From CAYFZO01 sp965223735 (lineage in GTDB: Bacteria > Pseudomonadota > Gammaproteobacteria > Poriferisulfidales > Oxydemutatoraceae), in NCBI GenBank assembly GCA_965223735.1, contig OZ245010.1:620001-684000 (forward strand): DNA of 64,000 nucleotides, given 5' to 3'. Under the pieces are notes generated by a model. It was given only the letters and a program-made list of their open reading frames with translations, searched no databases and was not told where the DNA came from. Positions 45,330 through 54,175 of this stretch are shown piece by piece (position 1 is the stretch's first letter; every line of letters starts with the position of its first letter). Position numbers and translations under genes: made by a program.

Positions 45330-47237
45330 TCAGATTTTTCGGTACACGTTCCCGCCGCCGCGCCTGAATTCGTCGGCTTTCTGCTTCAACCCGGTCTCGA
45401 CCGCAACCTGAACGTCGGACACGCCGATCTTTGCCGCGTACTCCCGCACGTCCTGCGTGATCTTCATCGAACAGAATCTGGGCCCGCACATTGAACAGAA
45501 ATGGGCGACCTTGGCTGATTCTTTCGGCAGGGTTTCGTCGTGCAACTCCCGCGCGCGCTGCGGATCCAGACTGAGATTGAACTGATCCCGCCAGCGAAAT
45601 TCAAACCGCGCCTTGGATAAAGCGTTATCGCGCAACTGCGCGGCGGGGTGCCCTTTTGCAAGATCCGCCGCGTGCGCCGCGATCTTGTACGCCATGATGC
45701 CGGTGCGCACGTCGTCGCGGTTCGGTAGGCCCAGATGCTCCTTCGGCGTCACGTAGCACAGCATCGCCGCGCCGAACCAGCCGATCATCGCCGCGCCGAT
45801 CCCCGAGGTGATGTGGTCATAAGCCGGTGCAATATCGGTCGCGAGCGGGCCGAGTGTGTAAAACGGGGCTTCGGCACAATCTTCAATTTCGCGCTTTACG
45901 TTGTCCTCGATCAATTGCATCGGGATATGCCCCGGCCCCTCGATCATTACCTGCACGTCGTGCCCCCACGCCACGCGCGTCAACTCGCCGAGCGTGCGGA
46001 GTTCCGCAAACTGTGCCTCATCGTTGGCGTCTGCGATGCTGCCCGGGCGCAAACCGTCGCCAAGAGAAAACGACACGTCGTACTGTTTCATAATGTCGCA
46101 TATCTCTTCAAAATGGGTGTACAAAAAATTCTCGCGGTGATGAGAAAGGCACCATTTGGCCATGATCGAGCCGCCGCGCGACACGATGCCGGTAACACGC
46201 TCGGCCGTCAGCGGCACATAACGCAGCAAAACGCCGGCGTGGATCGTGAAATAGTCCACCCCCTGCTCCGCCTGCTCTATCAAGGTATCGCGGAACAGCG
46301 CCCAACTCAGCTCCTCCGCCCTGCCGTCCACTTTTTCAAGCGCCTGATAGATTGGCACCGTACCGATCGGCACCGGGGCGTTGCGGATGATCCATTCGCG
46401 CGTCGCGTGTATGTCCCTGCCGGTGGACAGATCCATCACCGTGTCCGCGCCCCAGCGCACCGCCCACACCATTTTCCCGACTTCTTCCGCGATCGAGGAG
46501 ACGACCGCCGACGTGCCGATATTGGCGTTGATCTTCACGCGGAAATTACGCCCGATGATCATCGGCTCGAGCTCCGGATGATTGACATTCGCGGGAATGA
46601 TCGCGCGCCCGCGCGCGACTTCATCCCTGACAAACTCCGGCGTGACCGTCTCCGGAATACCGGCACCGTAGGAGCGGCCGCTGTGGCGGCGCAACAAATC
46701 CCGGTAAGGCGCCTGTTCGCGCAACTCTTCAAGGCGCGCGTTCTCGCGGATCGCAACGTATTCCATCTCCGGTGTCACCACCCCGCGGCGCGCATAATGC
46801 AATTGCGTCACAATGGCGTCCCGGCGACCACGCAACGGTTTGCGGACGGCGCCGTCGCCAGGGCCCCGGACACACAGCGCATCACCCGAAACCGGCGCGG
46901 CTTCACTGTCGCCGCGCTCGCGTATCCACGCCGCGCGTAACGGCGGCAGACCCAGCCCGAGGTCAATCTCCGCCTGAGGGTCGGTATAGGGGCCGGAAGT
47001 GTCGTACACCGGTATCGGCGGATTTCTCTCGCCCCCGAAACTCGCTGCGGTTTCCGCCTGTTCAACTTCGCGCATTCCGACACGAAGGTCGGAACGCGAC
47101 CCCGGTATGTAAATTTTTCTTGACCCCGGCAAGGGCGTTGTCATCTCACCCGACAACGCCGTCAACTCGCCCCGGGTTATGCCGTCCGAGCCGATTTGTT
47201 CCCCGCTTCCCCGGTGGTCTTCGATGGTAACACTCAT
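45330..47237 (-). CDS. thiC: Phosphomethylpyrimidine synthase (HMP-P synthase)
   Basis: This 635-residue radical SAM enzyme makes the pyrimidine of thiamine from AIR. It has the N-terminal IYIPGSRSDLRVGMREVE, the core PVGTVPIYQALEKVDG, the GPGHIPMQLIEDNV motif and the unusual C-terminal cluster motif CSMCGPRFCSMKITQDVREYAAK. ATG 47237 (MSVTIEDH) is the family start. A promoter lies at 47321-47348. No TPP riboswitch signature was found in the 80-nt leader, and a short hairpin (AAACC/GGGTTT) is present there. Confidence 0.96.
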   Translation of the reverse strand: MSVTIEDHRGSGEQIGSDGITRGELTALSGEMTTPLPGSRKIYIPGSRSDLRVGMREVEQAETAASFGGERNPPIPVYDTSGPYTDPQAEIDLGLGLPPLRAAWIRERGDSEAAPVSGDALCVRGPGDGAVRKPLRGRRDAIVTQLHYARRGVVTPEMEYVAIRENARLEELREQAPYRDLLRRHSGRSYGAGIPETVTPEFVRDEVARGRAIIPANVNHPELEPMIIGRNFRVKINANIGTSAVVSSIAEEVGKMVWAVRWGADTVMDLSTGRDIHATREWIIRNAPVPIGTVPIYQALEKVDGRAEELSWALFRDTLIEQAEQGVDYFTIHAGVLLRYVPLTAERVTGIVSRGGSIMAKWCLSHHRENFLYTHFEEICDIMKQYDVSFSLGDGLRPGSIADANDEAQFAELRTLGELTRVAWGHDVQVMIEGPGHIPMQLIEDNVKREIEDCAEAPFYTLGPLATDIAPAYDHITSGIGAAMIGWFGAAMLCYVTPKEHLGLPNRDDVRTGIMAYKIAAHAADLAKGHPAAQLRDNALSKARFEFRWRDQFNLSLDPQRARELHDETLPKESAKVAHFCSMCGPRFCSMKITQDVREYAAKIGVSDVQVAVETGLKQKADEFRRGGGNVYRKI

Positions 47238-47320
47238 ACTATTTCCGGCTCTGTGCCTGAATTGGTGCTTAAGTTTATGCAAAACCCGCGCAGGTTTGGC
47301 GTTTTCACCTCGAATATCCT

Positions 47321-47348
47321 ATTATACGCTTGGAATACGTCTCAACAA
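47321..47348 (-). promoter_or_regulatory. Promoter of thiC
   Basis: On the minus strand TTGTTG (47343-47348) and TATAAT (47321-47326) are separated by 16 bp and lie about 84 bp before the thiC ATG. Both elements are near the sigma-70 consensus. Confidence 0.6.
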
Positions 47349-47376
47349 CCAGGCAGGCCACCGCCATCAGGACATC

Positions 47377-47703
47377 GTGCTCGAATTTTCACCGGCAGAA
47401 TTGAAAGACCGCCTTGCCTCGGCGAAACTTCCCCCGCTGCTGCTCGACGTGCGCGAGCCGTGGGAATATGACATCGCACACCTGCCGAATTCCGTGCTGA
47501 TACCGGTCTTACAGATTGAAGAGAGGCTCGGCGAGCTTGACCCGGAACGCGAAACCGTCGTGATCTGCCACCACGGCATTCGCAGCATGAAAATTGCTTG
47601 CGTACTTGCAAATGCCGGATTTGAGCGTGTGATAAACTTGCGCGGTGGTTTGGATGCCTGGGCAAAAGAAGTGGACTCCTCAATGCTTGTTTACGGCAAC
47701 TGA
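47377..47703 (+). CDS. Single-domain rhodanese-like sulfurtransferase
   Basis: This 108-residue rhodanese domain starts at GTG 47377 (VLEFSPAELKDRLASAKLPPLLLDVREPWEYDIAHLPNS). Its active-site loop CHHGIRSM carries the catalytic cysteine, and RVINLRGGLDAWAKEVD is the typical C-terminal motif. It probably transfers sulfane sulfur. It precedes tolC and waaA, a gene order seen in several gammaproteobacteria. Its promoter region overlaps that of the divergent thiC. Confidence 0.88.
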   Translation: MLEFSPAELKDRLASAKLPPLLLDVREPWEYDIAHLPNSVLIPVLQIEERLGELDPERETVVICHHGIRSMKIACVLANAGFERVINLRGGLDAWAKEVDSSMLVYGN

Positions 47704-47723
47704 CGACGCCGACGATCCCGATA

Positions 47724-49199
47724 ATGACTCCGGCGGTCAACGATCCGGACATGCCAATCTGCAACGCACAGAATCATGCAGTCATGGCCCGCGCCCCCTT
47801 CAGCCAACTGAGCACCCGGCACGACGCGCCGTCCCGGCGCGGACTGCCTCCGGCACCCGCCCTGATCCTGACGCTGGCGCCGACACTGGCCCTGCTCGCC
47901 GCACCGCTCAATGCGACACCCGGCATCGCCGATCTGTATCAACAGGCGCTCAAAAACGACACGCAGCTCCACGCAACCGAAGCCCGTTATCAGGCCGAGT
48001 CGCTGTCTCCCGGCGTCGCCCGCGCCCGATTGCTGCCGCAGTTAAGCCTGACGGCGCGCCGCAGCCGCGTTGCCGAAGAAGAGATCAGGGGTGACTTTTT
48101 CCGCGGCCGCAGTCAGGGCGACGACGGCAATTATTCATACGATATTAACGAGCTGAGCATCAACCTGACACAAACCCTGTTCAATCTGGCCGACTACATC
48201 AGGCTCAGGCAATCAAAATCGCAAGCCGAGAGAGCAGCGCTTGAACTCGAAGCTGCACGTCAGGCGCTGATCCTGCGTTTGGCCGAGGCCTACTTCAACG
48301 GCCTGTCGGCCGAAGAGACCCTGAAATTCGCGCGCGCGGAAAAAGAAGCCGTCAGCCGACAGCTGGAGCAGGCGCGCGAACGCTTCACCGTGGGACTGGT
48401 CCCGATCACTGACGTCAAGGAAGCCGAGGCCGCCTACGATCTGGCCGAGGCCGAAGAGATCCTGGCCGACAACCAGTTGCAGAACGCGCTGTACGCGATA
48501 TCGCTGATCACCAACCTCGACGTGCCGGCGCTGCGCCCGCTGGCCGAGGACATCCCGGTCCCGAGCCCGGAGCCGCAAAACAAACAGGCGTGGGTGGACC
48601 GGTCTTTGTCCCAGAACCTGAGCCTGCTCGCGCAGCAGGTCACAACCAACATCGCCGACCAGGAGATCAAACTGCAACGCGCCGGCCACTACCCTTCGGT
48701 GAACCTGTTCGCAAACCGCGGTGAAAGAGAAACCAGGAGCGGCAGCCCCGCACCATCCGATTCCGAAAACTTCAGAGCCGGCATTGAACTCAATGTACCG
48801 ATCTTCTCGGGGCAGGGGACCCGTTACCGCACCCGCCGCGCGGCGCAGTTCCACCGTGAATCGCTGGAACAACTCGAGGGCGCGCGGCGCGAAACCAGGC
48901 GCGCGGCGCGCGAAGCCTACCTCAACGTCATCGCCAGCATCAGCCGCGTCGCGGCACTGAAGCGCGCGCAGGAATCGGCACAGACCGCGCTCGAATCTAA
49001 CGAAGCGGGCTTCAAGGTCGGCACACGCACCTCGGTTGACGTACTGCTCGCGCTGAAAGACCTGTTCCGCACCCGGCGTGACTACGCCAACGTTCGCTAC
49101 GAATACCTGCTGAACACCTTAAGACTGAAAAAAGTTGCCGGGATGTTATCCGAGCAGGATATTCAGCAACTGGACAATTATCTCCGCGACGCGCGTTGA
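47724..49199 (+). CDS. tolC: TolC-family outer-membrane channel
   Basis: Protein of about 470-491 residues, start 47724 or ATG 47784. A signal sequence (ALILTLAPTLALLAAPLNA) precedes two outer-membrane efflux protein repeats: IADLYQQALKNDTQLHATEARYQAES and, in the second half, NVPIFSGQGTRYRTRRAAQFHRESLEQLEGARRE. The long helices (ESAQTALESNEAGFKVGTRTSVDVLLALKDLF) form the periplasmic tunnel. It exports substrates together with type I or RND systems, none of which are in the window. The stop overlaps the waaA start. Confidence 0.92.
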   Translation: MTPAVNDPDMPICNAQNHAVMARAPFSQLSTRHDAPSRRGLPPAPALILTLAPTLALLAAPLNATPGIADLYQQALKNDTQLHATEARYQAESLSPGVARARLLPQLSLTARRSRVAEEEIRGDFFRGRSQGDDGNYSYDINELSINLTQTLFNLADYIRLRQSKSQAERAALELEAARQALILRLAEAYFNGLSAEETLKFARAEKEAVSRQLEQARERFTVGLVPITDVKEAEAAYDLAEAEEILADNQLQNALYAISLITNLDVPALRPLAEDIPVPSPEPQNKQAWVDRSLSQNLSLLAQQVTTNIADQEIKLQRAGHYPSVNLFANRGERETRSGSPAPSDSENFRAGIELNVPIFSGQGTRYRTRRAAQFHRESLEQLEGARRETRRAAREAYLNVIASISRVAALKRAQESAQTALESNEAGFKVGTRTSVDVLLALKDLFRTRRDYANVRYEYLLNTLRLKKVAGMLSEQDIQQLDNYLRDAR

Positions 49200-50497
49200 G
49201 CCACGTTGCGGATGACGCCCGACCGACGGCTTTGTCTATCGCCTTCGCCTACCGCCTCGCGCTGCGGCTGCTGTTCCCGGCAATCGCCGCGGGCACGGCG
49301 ACGGTCGCGTTGCGCGACGGCAGCGTACGCTACCTGACGCAGCGCCTCGGCCGCTTCCGCGCTTTCGACACTGCCGAACGACCATTATGGATACACTGCG
49401 CCTCGGTCGGCGAGACCAAAGCCGCGCTGACGCTGGTGCGGGCGTGGCTCAAGCGCCGCCCGGGCGATACCTTCGTGCTCACGACCAACACCGTCACCGC
49501 CGCAAGCCTGCTCGCATCGCAACCGTCGGCAAACATTCGCGCCGGTGTACGTCATTGCTATCTTCCGCTCGACTACCCCCTGTTCTGCCGCCGCTTTCTC
49601 GACGCGGTCAAACCCCGCTGCGCCCTGATCATGGAAACCGAGATCTGGCTCAACCTGTTCCGTGAATGTCGCGACAAGAACATCCCGTTGCTCATCATCA
49701 ACGCACGCCTGTCGCAACGAACGCTCGACGGCGCGCGGCGGTTTCAGCATTATTACCGGCAAAGCCTGGCGGTGGTTGAAAAAGTGCTCGCGCGCAGCGA
49801 CAAGGACGCTGCGGCGTTCGTCGCGCTCGGCGTCGAAAAAAACAAGGTCAAGAGCGTCGGAAACCTGAAAAAAGCGGGCGGCGCGACGGGGCCGCTGCCC
49901 AACCTGATCGGCAGACGCTACGTTCTGGCGGCATCCACCCACGAAGATGAAGAACTGCAAGCCGCCGAAGCCTGGCGGCGCGCAAGCACCGGAACCGACC
50001 ACGCCGCCAACCGGCTGCTGGTAATCGCGCCCCGCCACTCGCACCGCGGCGGCGAAATCGCGCGGCAACTGGAAAAGCGCGGCTTCCGCACGCAACTCAG
50101 GAGCACAAATACAACGCTCAAGGACGATACCTCGGTGTACATCGCCAACACACTCGGCGAACTGCCGGCATTGATCCGCCACGCCGAACTGACGTTCACG
50201 GGGGGCTCACTGGTACCCGTCGGCGGACACAACGTGCTCGAACCGGCACAACTCGGCACCCCGCAAGTCGTCGGCCCGCACACGCAACATTTTGACGAGG
50301 AAGTCACCGCGCTCAAAGCCGTCGGCGGCCTGTTTGAAGCCGCCGACCAACACGCCCTGGAGCAAGTGTTCCGCGATGCACTGGAAGAAGCGCCGGCATA
50401 CGCGGTCGCCGCGCAAAAAGCGTCGGCGCTGATGGAAAACCAGGAAGATGTCGCCGCCGCTTATGTCGCTGAAATCGAAAGCGCAGTGATCAGGTGA
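49196..50497 (+). CDS. waaA: 3-deoxy-D-manno-octulosonic acid transferase
   Basis: This 433-residue GT30 enzyme attaches Kdo to lipid A at the inner membrane. It has an N-terminal membrane segment, LWIHCASVGETKAALTLVRAW (catalytic glutamate region), FVLTTNTVTAA, CALIMETEIWLNLF and the C-terminal GGSLVPVGGHNVLEPAQLGTPQVVGPH donor-binding motif. The start is a TTG overlapping the tolC stop. It is part of the LPS inner-core group with kdkA and the heptosyltransferase. Confidence 0.94.
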   Translation: MSHVADDARPTALSIAFAYRLALRLLFPAIAAGTATVALRDGSVRYLTQRLGRFRAFDTAERPLWIHCASVGETKAALTLVRAWLKRRPGDTFVLTTNTVTAASLLASQPSANIRAGVRHCYLPLDYPLFCRRFLDAVKPRCALIMETEIWLNLFRECRDKNIPLLIINARLSQRTLDGARRFQHYYRQSLAVVEKVLARSDKDAAAFVALGVEKNKVKSVGNLKKAGGATGPLPNLIGRRYVLAASTHEDEELQAAEAWRRASTGTDHAANRLLVIAPRHSHRGGEIARQLEKRGFRTQLRSTNTTLKDDTSVYIANTLGELPALIRHAELTFTGGSLVPVGGHNVLEPAQLGTPQVVGPHTQHFDEEVTALKAVGGLFEAADQHALEQVFRDALEEAPAYAVAAQKASALMENQEDVAAAYVAEIESAVIR

Positions 50498-50500
50498 GCC

Positions 50501-51235
50501 TCACGCCGGGCGATAACCCGCAAGCAGTTCGGAGAAATCCGCATCCTCATACATAAAAACAGACGACTGCGCCCGCAACTTCACCAGAGAACGTTGCAGC
50601 CGGCGCAGGTTGCGCTCGAGACGTGCGGCGCCTGCGTCTATGATGCGCGCCTTGTCGAAATCCACCAGGAAAACCGACTCCGCACATTCGCCGATCAGAA
50701 CATTGTGCGCATTGAGATCGGCGTGATAAACCCCCGCGTCGTGAAAACGACGCAGCACCGCACCGAGCGCACTCCACCGGTCAGCGGACAGGCGACGCCG
50801 CACGAGTACCCGCGATAACGGCTCGACACCGCGGTAACAAAATGTGATCAAGTCCGCGGTGTAGCACAAACCGTTGCGGCGATAACGCGCCGCGCAAGGC
50901 ACAGGCGCAGGCAAGCCCTGCCGCTGCAACTCGGCGAGCAACCACCATTCGTGAAACGAGCGCGCCGCCGCTTCTCCGAGATAGCAGTAAGTATCGCGGA
51001 TGAACCGCCGCGGCCAGCCGCCGCGCCGATAATGCTTGAGCACGAATTCCCCGCCGCCCGGCACCGTAAAAAAGACCACGGGAGCACGCCCCTCCGCGGC
51101 CTCCCGCTCGACCGCGCCGCCGGCCTCCAGTGCACCACGATCAAACCAGGCGGGCGCGAACTGGGGAACGGCGTCGCCGTCATATAGGATATGCGTGTCG
51201 CCTTGTCGAATAAACTGTTCTTTCACGCCGATCAA
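50501..51235 (-). CDS. kdkA: 3-deoxy-D-manno-octulosonic acid kinase
   Basis: This protein of about 244 residues belongs to the LPS-kinase (KdkA/WaaP) fold and phosphorylates Kdo of the inner core. It has the lysine-bearing strand GEFVLKHYRRGGWPRRFIRDTY, the catalytic loop GVYHADLNAHNVLI and the metal-binding VFLVDFDKARI. The start is TTG 51235 or GTG 51226; both lie back-to-back with the heptosyltransferase ATG. It converges with waaA. Confidence 0.92.
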   Translation of the reverse strand: MIGVKEQFIRQGDTHILYDGDAVPQFAPAWFDRGALEAGGAVEREAAEGRAPVVFFTVPGGGEFVLKHYRRGGWPRRFIRDTYCYLGEAAARSFHEWWLLAELQRQGLPAPVPCAARYRRNGLCYTADLITFCYRGVEPLSRVLVRRRLSADRWSALGAVLRRFHDAGVYHADLNAHNVLIGECAESVFLVDFDKARIIDAGAARLERNLRRLQRSLVKLRAQSSVFMYEDADFSELLAGYRPA

Positions 51236-51240
51236 AACCC

Positions 51241-52314
51241 ATGAGGCATCCCGTCGTCAACCCCGACAATCCACCGGCAAACATCTGCCTGGTGCGCCTG
51301 TCGGCAATCGGGGATGTCACGCATGTACTGCCGATCGTCAATACTATCAGGTCTCGCTGGCCGCAAACAAAAATCACCTGGATCATCGGCAAATCCGAAC
51401 TCGCGCTGGTACACGACCTGCCCGGCATCGAGTTCGTCGCTTTCGATAAAACCCGCGGCGCACGCGCCTATTTCGACCTGCGCCGGCAACTGCGCAGACA
51501 CCGCTTTGACGTGCTGCTGTTGATGCAGCTGTCGCTGCGCACGAACCTGATTCCCTTGTTCGTCAAAGCGCCGATCAGGATCGGGTTTGACCGGCACCGT
51601 TCCAAAAACCTTCACGGCCTGTTGATCAACCGCAGGATTGAGGCGAGAGCAAACCAGCACGTACTCGACAGTTTCTTCTGCTTCACCCACGCCCTCGGCA
51701 TTACCGAAAAAAGGCTGGTGTGGGATCTCTGCTGTTCCGAAGAAGAACGCGCGTTTGCCGAAACCGCCCTGCCGGATATGCCCGGCACGCGCACCCTGCT
51801 GATCAGCCCGTGCTCAAAACACACGCGCAGAAACTGGCTGCCCGAGCGCTATGCCGAAATCGCCGACTACGCCGCCGAAACCCACGCGATGCGCGTCGTG
51901 CTCACCGGCGGCGACAACCGAACTGAACATGATTACAGCCGACGAATCACCGCCGCGATGCGCACCCGCCCGCTCGACCTGATCGGGCGCACGACCCTGC
52001 GCCAGTTGATGGCCGTGATCATGCGCGCCGACGTCATGATCAGCCCCGACTCCGGCCCCGCCCACCTCGCGACCTGCGCCGGCACGCCGGTCATCGGCCT
52101 GTACGCCGCGACCAACCCCGACCGCGCAAGCCCGTATCTAAGCAGACGATGGTGCGTCAACCGCTACCCCGATGCATCGCGCCTGTATCTCGGCAGAGAC
52201 TGGCAAGCCATTCCGTGGGGCACCAAGATCACGAAGCCCGGTATCATGGACTTGATCACCGTCGCCGACGTGCGCGAGAAACTCGACGAGCTGACCGACC
52301 GGTGTTTCCAATGA
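51241..52314 (+). CDS. LPS heptosyltransferase (GT9)
   Basis: This 357-residue GT9 enzyme adds ADP-heptose residues to the inner core. It begins PANICLVRLSAIGDVTHVLPIVNTIR and has the IGFDRHRSKNLHG region and the donor-site motif VMISPDSGPAHLATCAGTPVIGLYAATNPDRASPY. It most resembles heptosyltransferase I (WaaC) type, but WaaF or a later enzyme cannot be excluded. A copy of its 3' end survives at 53948-54141 beyond the Fic-like gene. hldD, which makes the ADP-heptose donor, lies nearby. Confidence 0.88.
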   Translation: MRHPVVNPDNPPANICLVRLSAIGDVTHVLPIVNTIRSRWPQTKITWIIGKSELALVHDLPGIEFVAFDKTRGARAYFDLRRQLRRHRFDVLLLMQLSLRTNLIPLFVKAPIRIGFDRHRSKNLHGLLINRRIEARANQHVLDSFFCFTHALGITEKRLVWDLCCSEEERAFAETALPDMPGTRTLLISPCSKHTRRNWLPERYAEIADYAAETHAMRVVLTGGDNRTEHDYSRRITAAMRTRPLDLIGRTTLRQLMAVIMRADVMISPDSGPAHLATCAGTPVIGLYAATNPDRASPYLSRRWCVNRYPDASRLYLGRDWQAIPWGTKITKPGIMDLITVADVREKLDELTDRCFQ

Positions 52315-52344
52315 GAAGGAGGCCGCAGATCCGCAATTGACAAC

Positions 52345-53808
52345 TCACCAGCATTGCCGCCAGTCACAGAACTCCGAGGGACGAACGCGATAGCGGGCGA
52401 TGCTGCCCTCGTGCAGGCTCAACAACTCGGTTTCAATCACTTCGATGAACCGCGGCTGGTCGCCAACCAAAACCCGCGCCAGAGCAAATGCCCTGATCCG
52501 GGCGGCCGCCTGAGCTTTGTCCGATCTCGACCGCACCACTTTCGATACCAACTCCACCATCAACTCGCGGTACCGCATACGGAAAAGATCCGGCTCCCCA
52601 AACGTCTGGCGCACAGTTGAATAACGCCTGCAGGAGCATTCGTAAGCCCATACAAAAAGATCACGCAACAAATCAACGCGGTTCAATTCATAAACGCCCA
52701 ACAAACCGGAGACATAGATCTTCTCGGGCACATCTACAAAAGACAGCGGAGCCAGGTTCATGCGGACAAGGGGCACGTTGGCCATCAGTCTTGACACCCG
52801 TTTGTTCACAGCCTCAAAGGGTTGCAAATAAGGCAAGTGCACCATGGCAAAGAACACCTGCTCGAACGGGTCCTGAATTGCATCGCCTTTGTCAAGCAGG
52901 GATTGGAAGGCGCCATCCAGATGAATTGGGTTGCTCAGCGGCGTATAGACACTGCCGCCAATACCCACCGCCATGGTGCGCAGCCGCCCACAGGCCGACA
53001 GATCAGGCAACAGATTTTCCGAAAGCAGCGCGTGCAGATTACAAACCGTGTAGCGGTTGAAGGCAATCTCGTCCGACGCATCCACCAGCAGATCAATGGC
53101 GGTCTTGTGATTCAAGATCATCTGCGTCTCCCGGACGTCCCTACCTTCAGCCGGTTGACCGGCGTGCAGGAGACGATCGGTTTCCAGCAACGAGTAGGTA
53201 TTGCCCTCCAGACGACTCGAGTTCCAAGTCAAGTCGATCAACAAACGGTGATAAAGCTTCTTTACATAAGTGCCGGTCGGTTGCATGTCATCCCGGGATT
53301 GCCCCAGTTCCCGCAAACGGGAACGAAGCGACTCGTCCAGATAGAACGTCCGGTTCGGCCGATAAGCCGCCATAAAATCAGGGTTGTAACCGACCGGTTG
53401 CTGTACCCGGATCGGTTGCTGAACCTGGATTAAGGTTTCCTCCGCTTCAGCAGACAGGGAAATAGAAGTATCATCAGGCGCCGTTTCTCGAATGACTGAA
53501 GATTGCTCAATAGCGCGTTGAAACTCAGGGGGGCGGCAAATATCACCAGGTACCGTTTCTCGAATGACTGAAGGGATTGCTTCAATCGAGGTATGACTGA
53601 CGGGAGCACGATAACGCCGGGCAGGCCCCGCACCGAACGCCTCCAAACGGCCGGTCTCCGCCAGTCGTGCAAGCCGCCGTTGCAATGTACGGCGCGAAAG
53701 ACCAACCTCCAGCGCACCGTGGATTCCAGCCACGGAAACACCATCCGGAAATCGGCTGACCGCCTGTACGACGATATCCAGCTCAGTTGTAGAAACCTGT
53801 TTTGGCAT
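52345..53808 (-). CDS. Fic-domain protein with N-terminal winged helix and degenerate catalytic motif
   Basis: This 487-residue protein has, at about 1-65, a winged-helix DNA-binding domain (VAGIHGALEVGLSRRTLQRRLARLAETGRL). A linker follows with a duplicated SVIRET-V/A-P motif. From about residue 200 there is a Fic region: SSRLEGNTYSLLETDRLL resembles the inhibitory (S/T)xxxE(G/N) helix, and LPYLQPFEAVNKRVSRLMAN occupies the HPFxxGNGRxxR position. There Gln replaces the catalytic His and Ala the metal-binding acid, so AMPylation is doubtful. Palindromic DNA lies just upstream of ATG 53808, so the winged helix may autoregulate. No antitoxin gene was seen. Confidence 0.85.
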   Translation of the reverse strand: MPKQVSTTELDIVVQAVSRFPDGVSVAGIHGALEVGLSRRTLQRRLARLAETGRLEAFGAGPARRYRAPVSHTSIEAIPSVIRETVPGDICRPPEFQRAIEQSSVIRETAPDDTSISLSAEAEETLIQVQQPIRVQQPVGYNPDFMAAYRPNRTFYLDESLRSRLRELGQSRDDMQPTGTYVKKLYHRLLIDLTWNSSRLEGNTYSLLETDRLLHAGQPAEGRDVRETQMILNHKTAIDLLVDASDEIAFNRYTVCNLHALLSENLLPDLSACGRLRTMAVGIGGSVYTPLSNPIHLDGAFQSLLDKGDAIQDPFEQVFFAMVHLPYLQPFEAVNKRVSRLMANVPLVRMNLAPLSFVDVPEKIYVSGLLGVYELNRVDLLRDLFVWAYECSCRRYSTVRQTFGEPDLFRMRYRELMVELVSKVVRSRSDKAQAAARIRAFALARVLVGDQPRFIEVIETELLSLHEGSIARYRVRPSEFCDWRQCW

Positions 53809-53819
53809 GATTTATAGGG

Positions 53820-53931
53820 CACAATAAGGTTAATTACGCCATATTAAACCCGGTTCAAGGATAAATCAAGGTTTATCATGCTATAAAACATATTTATATG
53901 GCATGATTAGGCTCTATTGCGCCATATAAAT
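53820..53931. promoter_or_regulatory. AT-rich palindromic control region of the Fic-like gene
   Basis: Within about 110 bp there are ATTTATATGGC/GCCATATAAAT (53892-53902 with 53921-53931, 11 bp perfect), ATCATGC/GCATGAT (53875-53881 with 53901-53907) and GATAAA/TTTATC (53860-53865 with 53872-53877). A further GCCATATTAA at 53839 repeats the half-site. The nested arrangement looks like regulator-binding DNA and stands out from the GC-rich surroundings. Confidence 0.55.
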
Positions 53932-53947
53932 AGCCGGAGAACACAGG

Positions 53948-54141
53948 TCGCACCCCATCCCGACCGCGCAAGCCTCTATCTGAGCAGACTGATGAGGTGT
54001 CAACTGCTGCCCCGACGCACCGGCCTGTATCCCGGCAAAGATTGGCAAGCCATTCCGTCGGGCACCGAGATCAAGAACCTTGGCGCAATGGACCTGATCA
54101 CCGCCACTGACATGCGAGAGAAGCCCGACGTATTAGCCTGA
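53948..54141 (+). pseudogene. 3' remnant of a second heptosyltransferase gene
   Basis: The open frame reads HPDRASLYLSRLMRC, then TGLYPGKDWQAIPSGTEIKNLGAMDLITATDMREK. This lines up with the C-terminal 60 residues of the heptosyltransferase at 51241-52314 (NPDRASPYLSRRWC, LYLGRDWQAIPWGTKITKPGIMDLITVADVREK). It has diverged clearly from the intact gene. It has no N-terminal domain and is not functional. It marks the far side of the Fic-like gene. Confidence 0.75.
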
Positions 54142-54175
54142 TCGCAACCGAATGGTCAGCGGCGATGCTTCTGTG

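Noticed and set aside
45735..46940. 401-codon open frame on the plus strand opposite thiC
   Set aside because: Histidine/arginine-rich shadow sequence with no domain; thiC on the other strand is unmistakable.
47238..47376. TPP riboswitch before thiC
   Set aside because: The CTGAGA and ACCTGATCTGG-type core signatures are absent on the minus strand; only a short GC hairpin is present.
52345..53808. Fic toxin-antitoxin module
   Set aside because: No small antitoxin gene is adjacent, and the catalytic His is not present in the motif, so a classic toxin is not supported.
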